Source: Streptomyces sp. S4.7
GTDB taxonomy: Bacteria > Actinomycetota > Actinomycetes > Streptomycetales > Streptomycetaceae
Direction of reading: 5' to 3'
Length of the DNA: 64,000 nucleotides
NCBI RefSeq assembly: GCF_010384365.1
Contig: NZ_CP048397.1
Span: 4,030,001 to 4,094,000 of the forward strand
This document shows, one piece after another, positions 60,858-64,000 of this stretch; positions within the stretch are counted from its first letter, which is position 1, and every line of letters begins with the position of its first letter. The translations under genes and the position numbers were made by a program. Below the pieces are notes generated by a model. That model saw nothing but the letters and a program-made list of their open reading frames with translations. It was not told the origin of the DNA and did no database searches.

Positions 60858-61647
60858 GATCAACGGGCTCGTCTGTGACTGGGCGCCTTCGCCCGCGATG
60901 CAATTCGTCGCCTTCGACGGGAAGGTGTCCGCCGCGTACCAGGGCGACTACGCGGACCTGGTCAAGCGCGTGTTCGCCTTCGTCGGTGACGACCTGGAAG
61001 ACGCCAACGCCCTGTTCCAACGGCTGGTCAATCTGCGCGAGACCCGCCACACGGCCGTCAAAGCCCGACTCGGGGTGACCGATATGTGGGCGGTCGGCCC
61101 GTCCGCGGCGTGGCCGCTCGTCGTGGTGATCATCGATGAGGCACACACCTACTTCCGTGACCACCGGGGCAGCGACCCCAAAACGAAGAAGCTCGCGGCG
61201 CTGGCGGCGGAGAACGCCCGGCTCGTTGAGGACCTGGTGAAGAAGGGCCGCTCGGTGGGCATCCTGACCGTCCTCGCCACACAGAAGTCCACGGGCGATG
61301 CCATCCCCACCTTCATCCGTGACGTCTGTCCGGTCGGCCTGTCGTTCGCGCAGAAGACAGCAGAGGCAGCGGTGGCCGCGCTGGGCGAAGACATCCGCAA
61401 TTGGGACGACGCCAATCCGATCAACCTCCAGGACCCCGCCTATGTCGGCGTCGCGTCCATGAGCCACCAGTCCCGCCCCGGCTTCGCCCGCATCCGCACC
61501 CCGTACGTGACCGATGCCGACTCGGCCCGCATCGCCGAGGCAACCGCCCACCTCACCCAAGATCCGATGGAACTCCTGCGTGCGCACGGCGGGCTGACCC
61601 TGTCCAAGGCCGTCGACCATCCCGGAGACAGGCCCAAGGCGGCCTGA
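60858..61647 (+). pseudogene. TraSA/FtsK-like DNA translocase, 3' fragment
   Basis: Continues the protein interrupted at 59541: INGLVCDWAPSPAMQFVAFDGK, then WPLVVVIIDEAHTYF (Walker B), VKKGRSVGILTVLATQKSTGDAIPTFIRDVCPVGLSFAQKT (FtsK sensor region) and VASMSHQSRPGFARIRTPYVTD. About 263 residues to the stop. Precise removal of the IS plus one GAT would restore the frame through the Walker A motif. Confidence 0.88.
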
Positions 61648-61694
61648 GCCGAACTCGCCCGCACACAGGCAGACTTGAAAGGAGGTGAAACCCT

Positions 61695-62423
61695 GTGGTT
61701 GAGGACCGGATCACTCAGCGCGTCGTTACCGTGGTCATGGTCGTCATCGCCGCCCTGGCGTTCGTCTTCTCCTTCGGCAACGTCTGGTCACTGGCCCTGC
61801 GTCTCGGCGTCCCCACCCCGATTGCACCACTGATCGCGCCCATGGTGGACCTGTCGGTGGTCGGGCTCCTGGTCGCGTTGCGCTACCTCTCCCTGCGCGG
61901 CGTCCCCGCCGAACAGATGCGCTCCGCCACCCGCCTCATGCACGTCTCCGGACTGCTGACGCTGGCTCTCAACATCGCCGAACCCCTCGCCCTCGGACAC
62001 TACGGCCGCGCCGCCGTGGACGCGGTCGCACCCCTGCTGCTCCTCGGCTGGGGCACGGTCGGCCCGCAACTCCTGCGCCACTTCCACGCCGTCGCGCACC
62101 CCTCGGAGCCCGCCCCCGTCCCACCAACGACGCGCGGTGCACTGCCTGTTGGTGAGGCCGAACACCGTGCACACGAACCGAGGACCGAGAGCACCGGTGC
62201 CGTGGCACCCGCCATCCCCTCACCGGTCGCCGTACCGGCGCCTGCCACGGTCCCGGCCGTGCCAGCGGTGAAGGTGCCCGAACCCCTGCTGGCCGAAGCA
62301 CGCTCCATCGCCGCCACGCACCTGGCCGAACACGGTGAATCCATCACCGCCGTCCAGCTCAAACGGCGACTCGGCACCGGCCTGCCCATGGCCACCGCAC
62401 TCCACACGGCCCTGACAGCCTGA
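61695..62423 (+). CDS. DUF2637-type membrane protein (SpdB-like AICE spread protein)
   Basis: 242 aa from GTG with a strong GGAGG eight bases upstream. Four membrane helices (VVMVVIAALAFVFSFGNVWSLAL; IAPLIAPMVDLSVVGLLVALRY; HVSGLLTLALNIAEPLAL; AVAPLLLLGWGTVGPQLL), then a Pro-rich linker and a small C-terminal helical domain (EARSIAATHLAEHGESITAVQLKRRLGTG). This is the standard DUF2637/spread protein encoded between tra and rep in actinomycete elements. Confidence 0.9.
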   Translation: MVEDRITQRVVTVVMVVIAALAFVFSFGNVWSLALRLGVPTPIAPLIAPMVDLSVVGLLVALRYLSLRGVPAEQMRSATRLMHVSGLLTLALNIAEPLALGHYGRAAVDAVAPLLLLGWGTVGPQLLRHFHAVAHPSEPAPVPPTTRGALPVGEAEHRAHEPRTESTGAVAPAIPSPVAVPAPATVPAVPAVKVPEPLLAEARSIAATHLAEHGESITAVQLKRRLGTGLPMATALHTALTA

Positions 62424-62563
62424 CCTCTCCGCCGGCCTCCCGGCACACCACCCAACCCCCGGCCCACCAGGGCTCAGTCCGTCATGCCGCCGGGCAGCGA
62501 ACGGCCCCACCCGCCGCTGCCCGGCGGCCCCTTACACCTGCGCCAGAAGGGATATCCCGCACC

Positions 62564-62760
62564 ATGACCCGCCCCCCGGACCTGCGCCACGTGATCAGCC
62601 CCTCCGTCCGGGACCTGATCGAGCTGGCCCACCTCGCAGGCTTCGACCGCGTCACCGAACAGGTCCGCAACCTGCGCGGCTGCACCCGCCCCATCAACCT
62701 CGTCGGCTGGACCACCACCACCGATCCCACCACCCAAAGCGTCCTTCGCTTCTACTCCAC
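62564..62760 (+). pseudogene. RepSA-like replication initiator, 5' fragment cut by IS3-type copy 2
   Basis: 65 codons: PDLRHVISPSVRDLIELAHLAGFDRVTEQVRNLRGCTRPINLVGWTTTTDPTTQSVLRFYST, the start of AICE replication initiators of the pSAM2 RepSA type. The element begins at the next base. The 3' part would lie beyond the window. Confidence 0.85.
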
Positions 62761-62791
62761 TGAGGTTCCCCCGTTGCTCGGGAGGTGCTGA

Positions 62792-63709
62792 TCAGCTGGT
62801 CAGGGAGGGTTGACGGGGTTTCAGGTTCGCTCTTTTGGTCGTTGCCTGCTCGGCGTAGTGCTTCTCCTCGAACTCGATCGGGCTGAGGTAGCCGAGCCGC
62901 CTCTGGATGCGCCGGCTGTTATAGAAGCCGTCGAAGTACTCGAAGAGTGCGAGGTTGGCTTCGGCCCTGGTGGTGAAGACGCGGCCGCGGACGCACTCGG
63001 TCTTCGTCAGCATCCACAGATTCTCCGCGAGGGCGTTGTCGTAACTGTCGCCGACCGAGCCCATCGACGCGTCAATTCCTGCCCTCATCAAGCGTGTTGT
63101 CAGCTTGATGGACGTATATTGGCAGCCGTGGTCGGCGTGGTGGATGAGCTTGCCGGGCTCGACCTCGCGGGAGGCGAGCGCGTACTCCAGGCTGGACAGG
63201 ACCAGGTCGGCGTCCGCGCGGGCGGAGGTTTCCCAGGCCACGACCCGGCGGGAGAATGCGTCGCGGATCGCGGACAGCCACAGCGGTCCCTCGGCGGTCG
63301 GGATCATCGTCAGATCGGTGACCCACAGACGGTTCGGCCCCTGGGCGGTGAAGTCCCGGTTGACGAGGTCCGGGGCGAGCGCGGCCTTGGGATCCCGGCG
63401 CGTGAAACCGCTCCGGCGCGGGCTGAGACCCGCCAGATCGGCCTCGCGCATCAACCGCTCGACGCGTTTGCGGCCTACGTGGACGCCCTCGCGTTTCAGT
63501 ATGGCGTGCACCCGTGGCGACCCGTAGATGCCACCGGACCCGGTATGGATCGCCTTGATCTTCTCGGTGAGCTCGACGTCGCGGCGCCGCCGCTCGCAGG
63601 GCTCTTTCTCAGCGCGGCGCCAGCGGTAGTAGGTGGAGGAGGCGATGGAAAGCTCCCGGAGTACGCACTCGACTCCCAGGTGTGGATGCTCGTCGAGGAG
63701 CGCGGTCAC
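62792..63709 (-). CDS. IS3-type transposase OrfB, copy 2, intact
   Basis: 305 aa in one frame: HTGSGGIYGSPRVHAILKREGVHVGRKRVERLMREADLAG, NRDFTAQGPNRLWVTDLTMIP (Asp), LIHHADHGCQYTSIKLT (Asp) and SYDNALAENLWMLTKTEC (Glu). It overlaps orfA by four bases. This is the reference against which copy 1 can be seen to have decayed. Confidence 0.94.
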   Translation of the reverse strand: MTALLDEHPHLGVECVLRELSIASSTYYRWRRAEKEPCERRRRDVELTEKIKAIHTGSGGIYGSPRVHAILKREGVHVGRKRVERLMREADLAGLSPRRSGFTRRDPKAALAPDLVNRDFTAQGPNRLWVTDLTMIPTAEGPLWLSAIRDAFSRRVVAWETSARADADLVLSSLEYALASREVEPGKLIHHADHGCQYTSIKLTTRLMRAGIDASMGSVGDSYDNALAENLWMLTKTECVRGRVFTTRAEANLALFEYFDGFYNSRRIQRRLGYLSPIEFEEKHYAEQATTKRANLKPRQPSLTS

Positions 63710-64000
63710 CTGGGCCGGGTCGGGTCGAGTTGCGCCGCGAAAAACGCCGAGGCCGTCCGCAGCACGTCGTTCGCCCGCTTGAGCTGGGCGTTCTCCTTCC
63801 GCAGTGCCACCAGCTCGGCGTGTTCGTCGGTAGTCAGCCGGTCATCCCGCTCGCCGGCATCGGCCTCGGCCTGCCGGATCCAGCCCCGCAGGGCCTCGGG
63901 GTGGACGCCAAGGTCGACGGCCAGCTTCTTGATCTGCGGCTTCGGATCCGACGCGCGGTACATCCGCACCGCACGCTCACGCAACTCCAGTGAGTACTTT
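63706..64000 (-). CDS. IS3-type transposase OrfA, copy 2, cut by window edge
   Basis: Identical in protein sequence to OrfA of copy 1 over the visible part (KYSLELRERAVRMYRASDPKPQ onward). By comparison with copy 1 its start codon lies about 14 bases beyond the window. Confidence 0.9.
   Translation of the reverse strand, partial: KYSLELRERAVRMYRASDPKPQIKKLAVDLGVHPEALRGWIRQAEADAGERDDRLTTDEHAELVALRKENAQLKRANDVLRTASAFFAAQLDPTRPR

Larger units (their letters stand above)
62761..64000 (-). mobile_element. IS3-type element, copy 2, runs off the window
   Basis: Starts with the same TGAGGTTCCCCC end as copy 1 and in the same orientation. Its far end and target duplication are outside the window. 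Confidence 0.93.

Overview
The window is high-GC (about 70 percent or more) actinobacterial DNA and reads as Streptomyces. Supporting evidence is dense GTG/TTG starts, many TetR, LuxR-LAL and SpoIIE-type regulators, SCO4226-type nickel-binding and DUF6243-like small proteins, a darcynin, and remnants of an actinomycete integrative and conjugative element (AICE). Functions below come from reading motifs and recalled family patterns; no database search was run.

Layout. 1-8.5 kb: end of an Hsp70-like gene, an OmpA-like-domain membrane protein, a PH-like protein, an alpha/beta hydrolase divergent from a large LuxR-type ATPase regulator, a secreted zinc protease and a PLP-dependent dehydratase. 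8.6-13.1 kb: a decayed IS5-type element, darcynin, a siderophore-interacting protein with a striking 30-bp palindrome upstream, and an intact IS3 element. 13.3-19.2 kb: two TetR-controlled units (TetR with aldo/keto reductase; TetR with MMPL exporter) around a frameshifted DedA gene. 19.4-22.6 kb: a BlaI-M56 sensor/repressor pair, a Spo0M gene and a TatA-like gene that share the same 16-bp BlaI-like palindrome. 22.7-29 kb: an LLM oxidoreductase remnant, a fused esterase/reductase relic, a large secreted protein with a Flp-prepilin-like N-terminus, a secreted protein, a PAS-PP2C phosphatase and TerD.

The most interesting block is 29.1-37.3 kb. An MFS exporter diverges from a tightly overlapping seven-gene operon: NPP-motif methyltransferase, DUF364/Rossmann protein, PduX-like GHMP kinase, cysteine-synthase-like PLP enzyme, FecCD permease, ABC ATPase and binding lipoprotein. 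A Fur/Zur-like 7-1-7 box lies in the divergent promoter region. I read it as a candidate metal-regulated metallophore synthesis, export and uptake locus with a non-NRPS route. It is followed by a FeS bacterial photolyase and assorted small metabolic genes (37.4-48.2 kb), including two proteins of nickel-binding and GYD type, a CE4 deacetylase, a DUF574 methyltransferase, a second SpoIIE phosphatase and a PIG-L deacetylase.

48.5-64 kb is an eroding accessory zone: a 10-bp tandem repeat, pyrK/pyrC relics, a rhamnosidase/glyoxalase chimera, an integrase lacking its catalytic Tyr next to tRNA-Gly(CCC), then dcd and a phosphoribosyltransferase, an IS with 39-bp terminal repeats, a lower-GC lactococcin-972-like bacteriocin gene with a membrane-protein neighbour, an IS630 with a doubled helix-turn-helix, and AICE genes (TraSA/FtsK, SpdB-like DUF2637, RepSA). 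Two same-orientation copies of one IS3-type element have broken the TraSA and RepSA genes.
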